A DNA stretch of 64,000 nt from Saussurea involucrata (GCA_033807775.1 CM066313.1:58563984-58627983); one strand, 5' to 3'. Positions 1-10,687 are shown, counted from the stretch's first letter. The notes: a model not told the origin generated them from the letters alone. Translations and numbers: made by a program.

Positions 1-145
1 TCTTTCATTGTACTCAAATGTAAAATGCCCCTGGCATATTTCTAAATGAAAATTTTTCGAGGTATTGTTTAACCTCTGTCTTATCTAACTTAGCCTAACT
101 AAACTCAAGTTCAAATTTTTTATTTTTCACTACTTAGGGGGAGAT
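1..145 (+). other. 3' untranslated tail and PPT of copia element K1
   Basis: AT-rich sequence with no reading frame, ending in a purine tract at 136-144 (AGGGGGAGA) directly before an LTR that starts with TGTTAG. This is the usual order at the 3' end of a plant Ty1/copia element: untranslated tail, PPT, 3' LTR. The body of K1 lies to the left of the window. A 14-bp perfect inverted repeat (122-135 and 183-196) brackets the PPT and the first LTR bases. Confidence 0.7.
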
Positions 146-1019
146 TGTTAGCTTCAATCTTCCAAATCATAGAAGTATTTAGAAGTAGTGAAAAATAGGC
201 TAAGTGAATAAAGCCTCTTACAGAGGCTCTGCCTACATTACCGAGAGATCAAGGTCAAGAAGCTACAGAAGCAACAAAGGCTTCCTACAGAACCTCTGTT
301 GTACTCGCCAAGAAGACCCAAGACTCGGAATCAGGAGAAGACTGCTCTACGAAGGACCAAACCGCAGAACCTCTGTAACACTTCACAGAGCCTCTGCGGT
401 CTTCAACAAAGACTTCAAAGATATTTATAATATCTTGCTACTGTTACAGGACCCGTTCATCAACTTGCATGGCAACATGCCCTGTCCAACGTCGACGTGT
501 CAAACTCTGATTGGATTCAATAGGGCTTAGTACACAATAGACGTCTGCTGCATTAAATGCAATACAGCACGTCTGACTGTTCTTGCCATCCTTCTAACTG
601 TTCACGACATCCGTTCAACTATTCATCAGTACCGTTTTGAATAGTAGCCTGCTTTATGGTCCCCTTTAGAGTAGTATATAAGGAAGACTCATGTTGAGTT
701 CTTCCTTAAGAAATCAATCGATCGATTTGAAAAATCAAACATCTAGAGAAAAGCTCATCACAAGAACACAAAAGCTTATACACCTTAAGAGTCATATCTG
801 TTTAAAAGCTTTACTTACTCATTGTTCTTAAACCTGTTCTTAATACATATATATTCAGTAAACCTTGAGTTATTATATTCTGTTCACTGTTTATCTATAT
901 TCTGTTCTAAATCTATCAAACTTATCTATTAGTTCTGATAATCTTGAACTAATAGATCTGACATTAAACTTGAACTAATAGATCTGATAATCTTGTTTAA
1001 AGCAAAACAGGAACCAACA
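146..1019 (+). repeat. 3' LTR of copia element K1
   Basis: An 874-bp LTR bounded by TGTTAG and CCAACA. It follows a PPT and is followed by sequence that continues the reading frame of a different element (K2), so it marks K1's insertion into K2. A TATATAA box lies at 675-681. Upstream of it, in the U3 part, four copies of a palindromic 11-mer CAGA(G/A)(G/C)CTCTG occur at 221-231, 288-298, 365-375 and 386-396. The partner target-site copy (GCAAT after the LTR) would be left of the window. Confidence 0.75.
675..681 (+). promoter_or_regulatory. TATA box in K1 LTR
   Basis: TATATAA, about 530 bp into the LTR, is the likely core promoter; the palindrome cluster lies 280-450 bp upstream. Inferred from sequence only. 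Confidence 0.5.
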
Positions 1020-3919
1020 GCAATGATGGAAATGATGGTGCTGATGAAGCAAATATGTTTGGTGATGTTGCTGATATCCTAGTATTTCCTCAAATGAATA
1101 TGTCGGCTAATATTGATGTGGAAGAGCTGAATTTTGATGACATGCCCTTAATGACTTCTCAAGTTAGTGAAGGAATGGGAGGTATACGGAGAACTGAGGG
1201 AGGATTAGTTGAAAATATATGTGAGTCTGCGAGAGAAAATGAAGAAAAAAATATGGAGAGTGTGAGTGCTACCAAACATTTCTATACCAGAAGGGCAGCC
1301 ACATCCACCACCAGATCTCATTTGTTGGGATCAGGTGTTGAAAAAGACGTTACTCGCCCAGTAACGCAATTGCACACCTCAGCCAGCCATTCAGCTTCTT
1401 CTCAACAAGAAGCTGTCTCATCTTCTCACGGGGCTTTAGCACATAATCTATCTGGATCTCACTTGGAGATTTTGGGTATTGAAACAGAGCGACCTCCTCC
1501 CCGGTCCTCGACCTTCATTTCTGCACATGTTGAGAGTCTAGTGCCTATTGCTAATATTTTTGATTCTTTGAATAGGACACTTTCTGAAACAACTGATGCG
1601 AGTCTTCGTGACCCATCCGGAACACTCAGAGTAGATCCTCTCATAGGACTATAAGGACAGAGTGGAAATCCTACCAGTGCTAACATTATGCCAACACTGA
1701 GCGTAGGTCACACAGTTGAAACAACTGTTGTGCCAACGGCGAACCTAAGTGGTGCCGGTGTTACGTTACCCGTCTTTGTGACAAGGGAAATTCTCGACGG
1801 CGCCCTAAAGGCTGTTGAGGAAACTTTCACACGGGAGTTACAAGGGGTAAAAAATCTATTGAAAGGAAAAGGGCCGGCAATTGAAGAGCCCGTTGTACGT
1901 TCTCGTCTAGAAATTTACTTGGCTCCACCTCGTGTAACTCAGCATCCTTCAGTTCAACAACCTCCAGTTGATCAAAGCATTGATGAGTTAAGAGATCTGT
2001 TCTATGCTAAGCTGTTATCCATTAGCCCTGAAGATCAGCAAAATAAAACTCTATTATCGTTACTACAGAACTTCCAAACTACACTACCACCACCACCACC
2101 ACCACCTCAACCTACACCTACATCTTCAGAGTTCCAAAAATTATCAACGGAGTTTACATCTTTCAAGTCAACAGTTGTGCAATCGTTGAATGATATGAAG
2201 CAGTCCTTAGATGAATTGAAAGCATTAATGAATCAGGGTTGCAAGCCTCAAGCCTATGGTCTGAAAAGAAGACATGATCAAGATCCCGATGATCATGATC
2301 ATGAGGGGGAGATGAGTAAGAAGAGAAGGGTTGAGTCTGATAGTTCTCAAGGCCTAAAGAAGAATCCAACTGTTGCTGAAATTTCTGATATGTTTGAATC
2401 TGGAGCTATGGGTGATGAAAGCGGAAAACAGATTGTATTGTATGTTGATCCAAATGCAGAACCGACGGTTGAAAAGCCTGAGGTAAATGAGGAGGAGATA
2501 AGGGAAGTGGTAGACAGATTTGTGGAATCTGTTGAATTGATTGAAATCAGTTCTGGTGTTGAAGGTGATGATGATCTAGCAAGAGAATATGATCAGTTTT
2601 GGAGAGTAAAGGAGGAAACAGAACCGTTTGCAGTGCTTACGTATGAACCAGAGGATCAAGGTGTTGGGTTCACATAAGATGAGGTAGATATTCTAACTGA
2701 AATTTATGGGCCACAAACTCCTGAGGAAATAACAGTAAGTCCTATTCATTCACCCGAACACATCACAAGTACCTCAATACCCGTTCAATCTGATGTTACA
2801 GCTCTATCCTTTAACCTAAATCAACCCAGTTCAACTCATACCACTACACCAGTATCCGAATCAATTCCAACTTCTGAATCCATTCCTATTCAACCTGAAT
2901 CACAACCTTCTTATAATCCAATCTTTAAAGAACATAAACCTGAAGGTTCTGAACCTCCATCTTCTGCACATTCAATACCACCTGTTAATCCTACCCATGA
3001 CGAAGCTGGTCCTTCCAATACAGCTGATCAACCTGGTCCATCATCCTCACTCAGCAGAAAATTGACTGAACTCGAACAGCATGAAAGAACTTTGTATTTG
3101 AGAACACCATTCTTAGAAGAGTCTGAAAGAAGACTGTTTGTACACAGAATCAGAAGTTTGAATCCCTACGTCGTGTTGGGAATTACTGATCAGACAGCCG
3201 AATACAAGTTCGAGTATATGTATTTTCTGAGAGACAAGTGCCAAAAGAAAAGAGAGGTGAGGAGCAAGAAGTTGATTGTGTCTATAAAGGAGGTAACAGC
3301 TAGATTGTATTACAAAATGTGGTATCCAGAGTTTATTGTTCAGAGACAGGATTGTAGAGATTACAGATTCACTGAAGCTGATTTTTGTCACTTAACTATG
3401 GAAGATTTTGAGTTTATGTATCATCATTTCAGAGATCTTCAGATCAGAAGGGAAAACGTAACTCTTGCACTGAATGCCATCAAAAGATTTTTGAGAAGAC
3501 ACGTTTTGTTCACACAGTGTCACAATCTACAAATGGTCGTGGAGAGTTATCAACCAAGAGTCAACTTGTTGAGGCCTAATCAAAGTTTGTCTGGATTAAT
3601 GAAGATGACTCTATTTGCTGTGATTGGAGAACCAGAGTTTGGTGTTGTGTTCAGAAGTGGTGGAAATAAGATATTCATTCGGTTTAATGAGTTGGAAAAG
3701 TATTCTGACGGTATGCTCAAGATTGTAAGACTTCAGTTGGTTGAAAAGCTTAAAAGACATGATGCTGAACGAAAAGTTAATTGGATGTCTTCAAGACCTA
3801 GAAGAGTTTTGTCAAGAGCCATTGAAGAGATAGATGAAAAATTGAATTTCAGAATGGCAATGCGAAGGATTGAAACGCATCTTGGGTTTCGAAGTAGAAG
3901 AAGACCCTTTCTGCCTTGA
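1020..3919 (+). pseudogene. Downstream (post-pol) ORF of copia element K2, 5'-truncated with two stops
   Basis: One reading frame runs from the K1 insertion to TGA at 3917-3919 and is interrupted only by TAA at 1652-1654 and TAA at 2675-2677. The first part is acidic and Ser/Thr-rich. About 2070-2240 encodes a proline run and a predicted coiled coil. About 2260-2345 encodes two basic clusters separated by an Asp/His-rich spacer. The last 285 codons (3062-3919) match the C-terminal module of the 1558-codon ORF of element I: a FTEADF-x-L block, a KYSDG-x-LKIV block and an IDEKLNFR block occur in the same order. As in I, the stop codon lies next to a PPT and LTR. This is the ORF that sits between pol and the 3' LTR in some Sirevirus-like elements. 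Its function is unknown and I see no signal peptide or membrane segment. The 5' part is lost at the K1 insertion. Confidence 0.75.
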
Positions 3920-3924
3920 TAGCT

Positions 3925-3935
3925 AAGGGGGAGAT
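3925..3935 (+). promoter_or_regulatory. PPT of copia element K2
   Basis: AAGGGGGAGAT directly precedes TGTTAGGG, the start of the K2 3' LTR, only a few bases after the stop codon of the downstream ORF. The same spacing is seen in element I. Confidence 0.75.
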
Positions 3936-4170
3936 TGTTAGGGCATTTTGTAGCTATCAAGACAGTATTAATATCTTGTACTGTTCTTCTTAGTAGAGGC
4001 ATGGACATGTCATGGCCCTACTATATAAAGAAGACTTCTTTGTTAACTTCATAACTCTTGTATCATTTGTCATTTACACTTTTGAGATTAATACATGGAT
4101 GACAAGTTTGCTCTCAACATTATCTCTTCATTATTCTTGATTACTTGCTAGATTTGGGATTTCACATATC
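3936..4170 (+). repeat. Truncated 3' LTR of copia element K2
   Basis: Starts with TGTTAG after the PPT and has a TATATAAA box at 4022-4029. No LTR end is recognisable. Around 4165-4190 the sequence changes into the end of a Tat-like LTR (compare 22500-22560 and 31800-31885), so the right part of the K2 LTR was lost or replaced. The junction is placed by eye and may be off by about 20 bp. Confidence 0.55.
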
Positions 4171-4244
4171 TATTTATGGAAAAGTGTAATAAATGTTTTT
4201 CTTGTTTTGGTCGTGGTCGAGACTGGTGAAATTTTACCCAAACA
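4171..4244 (-). repeat. End of the E 3' LTR
   Basis: Ends in CCCAAACA like the other Tat-like LTRs here and closely matches the last 70 bp of the D 5' LTR (about 31815-31885), including the GGTCGTGGTCGAGACTGG stretch. The rest of the LTR is missing at the junction with K2. Confidence 0.65.
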
Positions 4245-4424
4245 GTTTGCCCCCAAAATTTGAAAATAGGGTGGCAAATTCGAGTTTTAAACTTTGTTTC
4301 CAGTTAGACGTCTAGGGTCGTGACACATGTCGAAAGTCTTTGGCTAGGCAACTGAATCGGCTCGATTCTAACTAAAAGGGAAGTCGAAAAGGGATAAGAC
4401 CGTGATGTCACGCTGACGTGTGAT
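4245..4424 (-). other. E PPT and 3' untranslated segment
   Basis: Begins with GTTTGCCCCCAAAATTTG, the complement of the PPT, and aligns with 11743-11930 of element C. No gene. It ends at the target site of D (GTGAT, 4420-4424). Confidence 0.65.
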
Positions 4425-4427
4425 TGT

Positions 4428-4917
4428 TGTTAATGCCAAAAATCGTACAAAAGTACAACTTAAGGTCGATGTGGACATTTAACAACTAAAGAAATGTATC
4501 TCAAGCCAAATGACATAACTACGAGGAAAAAGTAAAAGAGGCAAGAGATTTGGTGATGCGGAAAACCCCAAAACGAGGGAAAAAACCGCGGTCGACTCAT
4601 GAGAGTCGACGATGCACTATAGTCGCCAATCAGGGGCGAAAGTCCTTGGTGTTCCGGGTGTCGATCGTACAGAGATTACAATACAAATGAAGGAAAGACT
4701 TCGAAATGTAAAGTTACAAGTGTTTTCTAATGTAAAATAGTGTGCGTCGTGTGTTGAACGTGCGAGACAAGCTGTTGTCGTGCGGTTTGAACGGTTGTCG
4801 TGCGGTACTTGCATTAGCGACGTGTGCTTGAATGTGAGAGAGAAAATATAGAAGTTGATGTGAATTGTCGTTGTATAGCTTGATGATCTCCCCCTTTTGC
4901 TCGAGGTTAGAGCGTGT
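4428..4917 (-). repeat. B 3' LTR, part 1 of 2
   Basis: Starts TGTTAATGCC and aligns with the first 490 bp of the B 5' LTR at 20422. It is interrupted by element A; the target copy CGTGT is 4913-4917 and the LTR resumes at 9865. Confidence 0.85.
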
Positions 4918-6105
4918 TGTTAATGCCAAAAATTGCATTAAACTATCTTATGCCGAAAATCATATAAAAATATGATTTAAGGTACGGTTTCGAACCTTAT
5001 AAACTAAAGATTGAACCATTGAAATAAACAAGATAAATAACGAAGAAAATGTAGACGAGACAAGAGATTTTGATGACGCAGGAAAAACCTCAACGAGGAA
5101 AAAAACCTGCGGACGACAGTGGATGTCGTCGCTATACTATGGTCGCCAATCAGGGGCGATGTCCTTGCGTCGATCGTACAGATGATTACAATACAAGTGA
5201 AGGAAAGACTTCGAAATGTAAAGTACAAGTGTTTTTGTATGTAAAACAGTATAAGTCGTGTGTGAAAACATTGTGTCTTGAGTGGTTGTCGTGCGTCGAG
5301 AGCGAATGTCGTGCGTCGAGAATGATCACTTGAGAGAAAGCTCTTCACTTCGTGTGTTCTTTAGTGTGTCTCCAGAATTCTGTCCCCCCCCCTCTTGCTC
5401 GGAGCATGCCTTTATATAGGTTCTGCCCGTCATTAATGGTTCCTTGATGACTCTCTTTTGTAACCGCCGTCGGTATTGAATGCTCTTTAATGATTGATCT
5501 TGTAACCGCTGCTAGGCCTTTAATTCCATTAAGGACTCGTCCGTTATTGACCGTTTGTGCCATGAATGCTTGTGGACCTGCGTTAATGAACAACAGAAAT
5601 AGATGTTTGACTATTAACGGTTAGTATAATCGTACGACCGTCTTAAGTCTCGGATGTCGGTCTTATGGAACATACGACCGTTGCTGAAATACAAGACCAT
5701 TTATATGGTTGTAAATGTCTTGTAAGACCTTATCTTAATATAGGAACGGTCTTATGAAAATGTCGTAAGACTAGGTCGATATAAGACTGACGACAGAAGG
5801 CTGTCAACGTAAGACCAATGAGTCGTAACTGGCGACACATAACTGGCAACGTAGGACTAATAACGTAAGACTGGCGACGTGCGACGTACGGCACGTGATG
5901 CGCGACACGTGACGTGCGATCATTAGACGTAAGATGACTATTGATCCAATATGTTCGTTAATAACCAATTATCGTGGTTATTAACGTATGTCGGGGATAT
6001 GATAATAATGGGTATTATCATTGTCGGTCGGGGGTAACCAATGTCCATGGGTCATGTCGATGGAATTTCCCAAGTCGGTCGAGGGTTTGATTTTTTACCC
6101 AAACA
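4918..6105 (-). repeat. A 3' LTR
   Basis: 1188 bp, TGTTAATGCC to CCCAAACA. A minus-strand TATA box (plus TTTATATA, 5411-5418) marks the promoter position. A run of nine C at 5384-5392 corresponds to seventeen C in the other LTR. The part from about 5600 to 5950 is rich in GTAAGAC/GTCTTAC words. Confidence 0.9.
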
Positions 6106-6120
6106 GTTAGCCCCCCCGAG
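6106..6120 (-). promoter_or_regulatory. PPT of A
   Basis: GTTAGCCCCCCCGAG on the plus strand. On the element strand it is a G run with purines directly upstream of the 3' LTR, the primer site for plus-strand DNA synthesis. Confidence 0.75.
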
Positions 6121-6177
6121 ATCTGAATTTCAAAGCCATTGGAATTTTAGATCTTGCACTAATACGTTGCTACGGAG

Positions 6178-6710
6178 ACGTGTTACTTTTGCTAAGATCA
6201 TCAGAGGAAAACTGACTTGGTCAGCCAAAGAAGGTGACGCAAGTTGCGCTTGCCCTTGGAGGTCGGAAAGAATGCACCGATAGCTGGGTCGGGAATCTTG
6301 AAGGAGACAAGGACGGTAGTCTTGAAGGAACCGTCTTCGAGGGCTTACGTTTTCGTCGAGAGTTGTCACGCCTAAGGAGGCAAGGGCGTCATCCAGCCGT
6401 TCTGGCGCGATGGATGCGACACCAGCAAGTTCGACACTTCCGGCGACAGTGATGAAGCTAGTGTCCAAGGTGTTGTCCCCAGCGTCTGCCGACAAGGGGG
6501 ACGGGTCATCGGCCGATGGTGTCCTAGACGGTACGACATTGTGGGTGTCCTAGACGGGACGACTTTGTTGGTGTCCTAGACGGGACGACGTTGTTTCCTT
6601 ATATAAGGAAATATTTTCTCCCGTCTTTCAGGGAACTTTTTGCTATCGAGGAGACAGGGGTCCATGTCGCCGGGTTGGCGTTCTCGATCGACGTGGTCCT
6701 GTGATCTGGC
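6178..6710 (+). pseudogene. Remnant of the Tat antisense gene in A
   Basis: Aligns with the third exon of the antisense gene in C (13230-13735) and with the same remnant in G. Recognisable parts are the repeated GSG-x-L-K-K/R tracts, the SSRVVTP-like tract and the end FPxxxxYxLxSFRExF-like tract around 6600-6650. Exons 1 and 2, which carry the conserved N-terminal domain, are missing, and frameshifts and stops are present. It cannot make the original protein. Confidence 0.65.
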
Positions 6711-6715
6711 GTTCA

Positions 6716-6790
6716 CAGCCGATACGGTCGTTAAAGACATATGTTCTTGCGTTCACATCCGATATGGTCGTGAGAGACCTGTGTTACGTT
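6716..6790. repeat. Two copies of a 40-bp repeat in A
   Basis: Two units of the 40-bp repeat that contains GATACGGTCGTT and GATCTGGCG. The same repeat has nine units in B (18193-18535) and three in G. Confidence 0.65.
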
Positions 6791-7300
6791 GTGTAAGTTT
6801 TGCTTTAGCGATAATCGATACAAAGTTTTACCTCCCTGAGTATTATTTCGACTCCTACACGTCATGGACAGATGTAATGTCGACTGTAAAAAATTCTTTA
6901 AGTACAAAGAGTCGTGCGACTTGGGCATCCATTGTAATACAACGATTATAACGTAAGTCATAAGATTTTCATATTTCTGAATTGTATAAGCAAACATAAG
7001 CGCATGCGATCAAAGCATTCATTCAGAACACGAATTTTTTCTAAGGTAAAGAACTTAGATTGGGGAGTCGCTAGACCTTACGATCGTGTGATTTGATCAT
7101 ACGATGAACTTGGATCATGTGTTCATGTAGTTATACGATCGAGTCGTCTAATAGAACTGATTGTTTATATCGTACAATCCTGTGAGAGTGTACTAAAGTC
7201 GTACAATAGACTTAGCAATATATGTCGTGCGATCCTGCGAGACTAAAGTCGTATAGTAGACTTGGTAACTAATGTCGTGCGATCTTGCGTAAAACAATGT
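6790..7300. other. Non-coding spacer of A with about 55-bp repeats
   Basis: No reading frame of note. From about 7150 to 7290 there are three degenerate units of about 55 bp with GTCGTGCGATCCTGCG and AAGTCGTATAGTAGACTT cores. The same spacer occurs in B, C, D and G. Confidence 0.5.
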
Positions 7301-7308
7301 TAGAGGTT

Positions 7309-7330
7309 GGTCGTCGGCTAGCCAACGGCC
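7309..7330. promoter_or_regulatory. Conserved hairpin of A between antisense gene and pol remnants
   Basis: A 9-bp stem, 4-base loop; here it has one mismatch and one possible G-U pair, whereas in B, C, D and G the stem GGTCGTTGG/CCAACGACC is perfect. It lies between the two converging gene remnants. Confidence 0.55.
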
Positions 7331-7419
7331 CTCCGATGCTTGAGTCAGTAATCGTCGTGATAAAAATCGTATGAAAGAAGGAAAAGGATTTAGAAGAAAT
7401 ACCTTTTCAGATGCGTTGC

Positions 7420-7760
7420 ATTCCAACTTCATGGGATATCTCGATTGTCGAGGGTTGGGACCCGATAGGTGCCTTTACCCACGACTTCTGAGATACGATA
7501 AGGACCATCCCACTTGGTGAAAAGTTTACCTGCATTAAGCTTTTGAGTGCTTTGGAACACTCGACAGTGGACGTAGTCGCCTTCTTGAAAGATTTTAGCT
7601 TTGACGTTCTTGTTAAAATGTCGCTTGACCGCTTGTCTCTGGGTGTTGAGGTCGTCAGCTCGATGTCACAATCTTTATGGAACTGTTGAGTCCTGTTGCC
7701 TAGGATCCATTATCGCAGACAATTTCGGATGTCGCACGACCAATTAATTTAAATTTCTTA
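7420..7760 (-). pseudogene. Integrase remnant of A (core fragment joined to C-terminus)
   Basis: Read on the minus strand, a GRATSEIVCDNGS stretch (part of the integrase core with its second catalytic Asp) is followed after a deletion by the integrase C-terminal region: QEGDYV, KWDGPYRI, GTYR and LKRYF are visible. The PYRI/GTY pattern is typical of Ty3/gypsy integrase ends. A frameshift and a stop separate the parts. B and G have the same join, so the deletion is inherited. Confidence 0.7.
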
Positions 7761-7789
7761 TGGGTGATTTTTGCGTTTTGACGTGCGTC

Positions 7790-8230
7790 TTACCATGACT
7801 GGTGATTGTGAGATTCAATGTACAAGTCGTCTTTATTGACGACATATGTCATGACTAGCGATCATGAAATTTCGATATGCGAGTCGCTTTTATTGGCGAC
7901 CGAGAATTTTAACATGTGTTTGCCATGACTGGCGATCAGAAAAATGTGAGTCGCCTTTTATCGACGACTATAAATCACAACCTGCGTTTGCCATGACTGG
8001 AGATCATAATAAAAAATGCGAGTCGTCTTTTATTGACGACTATAAATCGTAGAACCTGCGTTTTCAAGTCGTAGAGACTTTGATTTCTCACGATATAAAT
8101 CGTAAGACCTGCGATGTAAATCTTAGAGACTTTCGTTTTTTCACGATATAAATCGTAAAACTTGTACTTAAGTCGTAGAGACTTTTTATTTCTCACGATG
8201 TAAATTGTAAGACGAGCTTGCAATGTAAAA
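7790..8230. repeat. Degenerate tandem repeats in A
   Basis: Units of about 55-68 bp, each with CATGACTGGCGATCA and AGTCG-CTTTTAT-CGAC cores, run to about 8060. They are followed by about 50-bp units with AAGTCGTAGAGACTT and CACGATATAAATCGTAA. Many units are themselves inverted repeats. The same block occurs in B (19620-19960) and, reversed, in G (26870-27125). Confidence 0.65.
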
Positions 8231-8645
8231 TCAGGGGTGGTCGTTGGTTTTGACCAATGATCTTTTGATGCTTGAATCGGCCACCATATATTAGATCAAA
8301 ATAATTTAAACGAGGAGAATATACTTAGAGTATATATATAGAGTTGTTTTACCATATTTAGTTACCGTAACTTGGAGTCGATAAGCGCCTTTTTTCAAGG
8401 ACTTTTGAAATCAAAATATGATATTTCCCATTTTGTGACGGGCATTCTGAGCCCCCGAGCCCTTCGGATGATGCGATACCTGCGATACATTGACTGAGCA
8501 TTTTTTATGATCAGTGTCTTCCAACTTCACTTAGATCTTCGTCGTGTGGTCAAGACTTGAAGTCGACAAATGGAAAACAAAGATCTACACAAGAGGAAAC
8601 ATTAGTAATACGATGTTTATTTCGAAGGAAATCCTTAGTTGGGTC
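8230..8645 (-). other. Leader region of A with gag-start remnant
   Basis: Carries a second hairpin (GGTCGTTGG...CCAATGATC from 8239). Around 8390-8512 it has the stretch that in B and G follows the first gag codons. No usable gag frame remains. Confidence 0.5.
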
Positions 8646-8663
8646 CCGCGGATGGCGCCAAAC
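8646..8663 (-). promoter_or_regulatory. PBS of A
   Basis: Plus GGATGGCGCCAAAC directly before the 5' LTR. On the element strand it reads GTTTGGCGCCATCC. The same PBS is present in B, C and G. I did not assign the tRNA. Confidence 0.7.
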
Positions 8664-9859
8664 TGTTAATGCCAAAAATTGCATTAAACTATCTTATGCC
8701 GAAAATCATATAAAAATACGATTTAAGGTACGGTTTCGGACCTTATCAACTAAAGATTGAACCATTGAAATAAACAAGATAAATAACGAAGAAAATGTAG
8801 ACGAGACAAGAGATTTTGATGACGCAGGAAAAACCTCAAACGAGGAAAAAAACCTGCGGACGATAGTGGATGTCGTCGCTATACTATGGTCGCCAATCAG
8901 GGGCGATGTCCTTGCGTCAATCGTACAGATGATTACATTACAAGTGAAGGAAAGACTTCAAAATGTAAAGTACAAGTGTTTTTGTATGTAAAACAGTATG
9001 AGTCGTGTGTGAAAACATTGTGTCATGAGTGGTTGTCGTGCGTCGAAAGCGAATGTCGTGCGTCGAGAATGATCACTTGAGAGAAAGCTCTTCACTTCGT
9101 TTGTTCTTTAGTGTGTCTCCAGAATTCTGTCCCCCCCCCCCCCCCCCTCTTGCTCGGAGCATGCCTTTGTATAGGTTATGCCCGTCATTAATGGTGCCTT
9201 GATGACTCTCTTTTGTAACCGCCGTCGGTATTGAATGCTCTTTAATGATTGGTCTTGTAACCGTTGCTAGGCCTTTAATGCCATTAAGGACTCGTCCGTT
9301 ATTGACCGTTTGTGCCATGAATGCTTGTGGACCTGCGTTAATGAACAACAGAAATATATGTTTGACTATTAACGGTTAGTATAATCGTACGACCGTCTTA
9401 AGTCTCGGATGTCGGTCTTATGGAACATACGACCGTTGCTGAAATACAAGACCATTTATATGGTTGTAAATGTCTTGTAAGACCTTATCTTAATATAGGA
9501 ATGGTCTTATGAAAATTTCGTAAGACTAGGTCGATATAAGACTGACGACAGAAGGCTGTCGATGTAAGACCAACGAGTCGTAACTGGCGACACATAACTG
9601 GCGACGTAGGACTAATAACGTAAGACTAGAGACGTGCGACGTGCGGCACGTCATGCACGACACGTGACGTGCGGTCATTAGACGTAAGATGACTATTGAC
9701 CCAATATGTCCGTTAATAACCAATTATCGTGGTTATTAACGTATGTCGGGGATATGATAATAATGGGTATTATCATTGTCGGTCGGGGGTAACCAATGTC
9801 CATGGGTCATGTCGAGGGAATTTCCAAGTCGGTCGAGGGTGTGATTTTTTACCCAAACA
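8664..9859 (-). repeat. A 5' LTR
   Basis: 1196 bp, TGTTAATGCC to CCCAAACA. The 8-bp difference from the 3' LTR equals the difference in one C run (seventeen C at 9131-9147). The TATA box seen in the 3' LTR is changed here (TTTGTATA). Confidence 0.9.
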
Positions 9860-9864
9860 CGTGT

Positions 9865-10687
9865 CTTTATATAGGTTTGGCCGGTCATTAATGTGCTTTA
9901 TGGCTGGTCTTGTAACCGCTGCCGATATTAAATGCGCTTTGATGATTGTCTTTTGTAACCGCTGTCGGACCTTTAATGCCATTTATGGACTCGACCGTTA
10001 TTGACCGTTGTACCATAATGCTTGTGGACTTGCATTAATGAACAACGTAGACGGATGTTTTACTGTTGATGGTTAGTGTAATCGTAAGACCGTCTTAAGT
10101 TCTGGACGTCGGCCTTTCGGACCATACGTCCGTCACCGAAATACAAGACCATGTATATGACTGTAAATGTCTTGTAAGACCTTATCTTAATGTAAGAATG
10201 GTCTTATGAAAATGTCGTGAGACTGGGTCGTAAAACCACTAAGTCGTTAGGCCAGGATGACGATGTCGCAGGACTAGGTCGTAAGACCAGGTCGCAGGAC
10301 CAGGATGTCAGGATGATGCTTTCGTAGGACCAGAGCAATATAACACCGATGACAGGAGACTGTCGATGTAAGACTGGCGAGTCATAACTGGCGACGCATA
10401 ACTGGCGACATAAGACTAGTGACGTAGGATTAGCGATGTGCGACGTGCGACACATGATGTGCGACACGTGACGTACGATCATTAGATGTAAGATACTGTC
10501 TTGAATGACTATTGACGCAAGATGTCTTTTAATAATCAACTATCGTATGTCGGGGGTAAGGCAATAATGGGTATTACCTTCATCGATCGGGGGTATGACT
10601 TTTGTAGGCATTAGGGTAATCGAAGTCCATGGGTCATGTCGAAGGAATTCCCCAGGTCGGTCGAGGGTGTGATTGTTTACCCAAACA
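9865..10687 (-). repeat. B 3' LTR, part 2 of 2
   Basis: Continues the B LTR after element A and ends CCCAAACA. Its minus-strand TATA box (plus TTTATATA, 9866-9873) lies immediately beside the A insertion site. Confidence 0.85.

Larger units (their letters stand above)
4918..9859 (-). mobile_element. Non-autonomous Tat-like element A
   Basis: Complete 4942-bp insertion: LTRs 4918-6105 and 8664-9859, TSD CGTGT at 4913-4917 and 9860-9864, PPT complement after 6105 and PBS complement before 8664. The inner 2.56 kb holds, in plus order, a remnant of the antisense gene, two 40-bp repeats, a conserved hairpin, the integrase C-terminus, tandem repeats and a scrap of the gag leader. No complete gene is present, so it must rely on proteins of other elements. 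The LTRs differ at roughly 2 percent of sites by eye. Confidence 0.9.

Noticed and set aside
204..530. Small coding gene in the K1 LTR
   Set aside because: It lies wholly within LTR U3 and its apparent protein follows the palindromic repeats; no domain.
6041..8760. Many short open frames within A
   Set aside because: They follow tandem repeats or are fragments of the known gag, pol and antisense gene in mixed frames.
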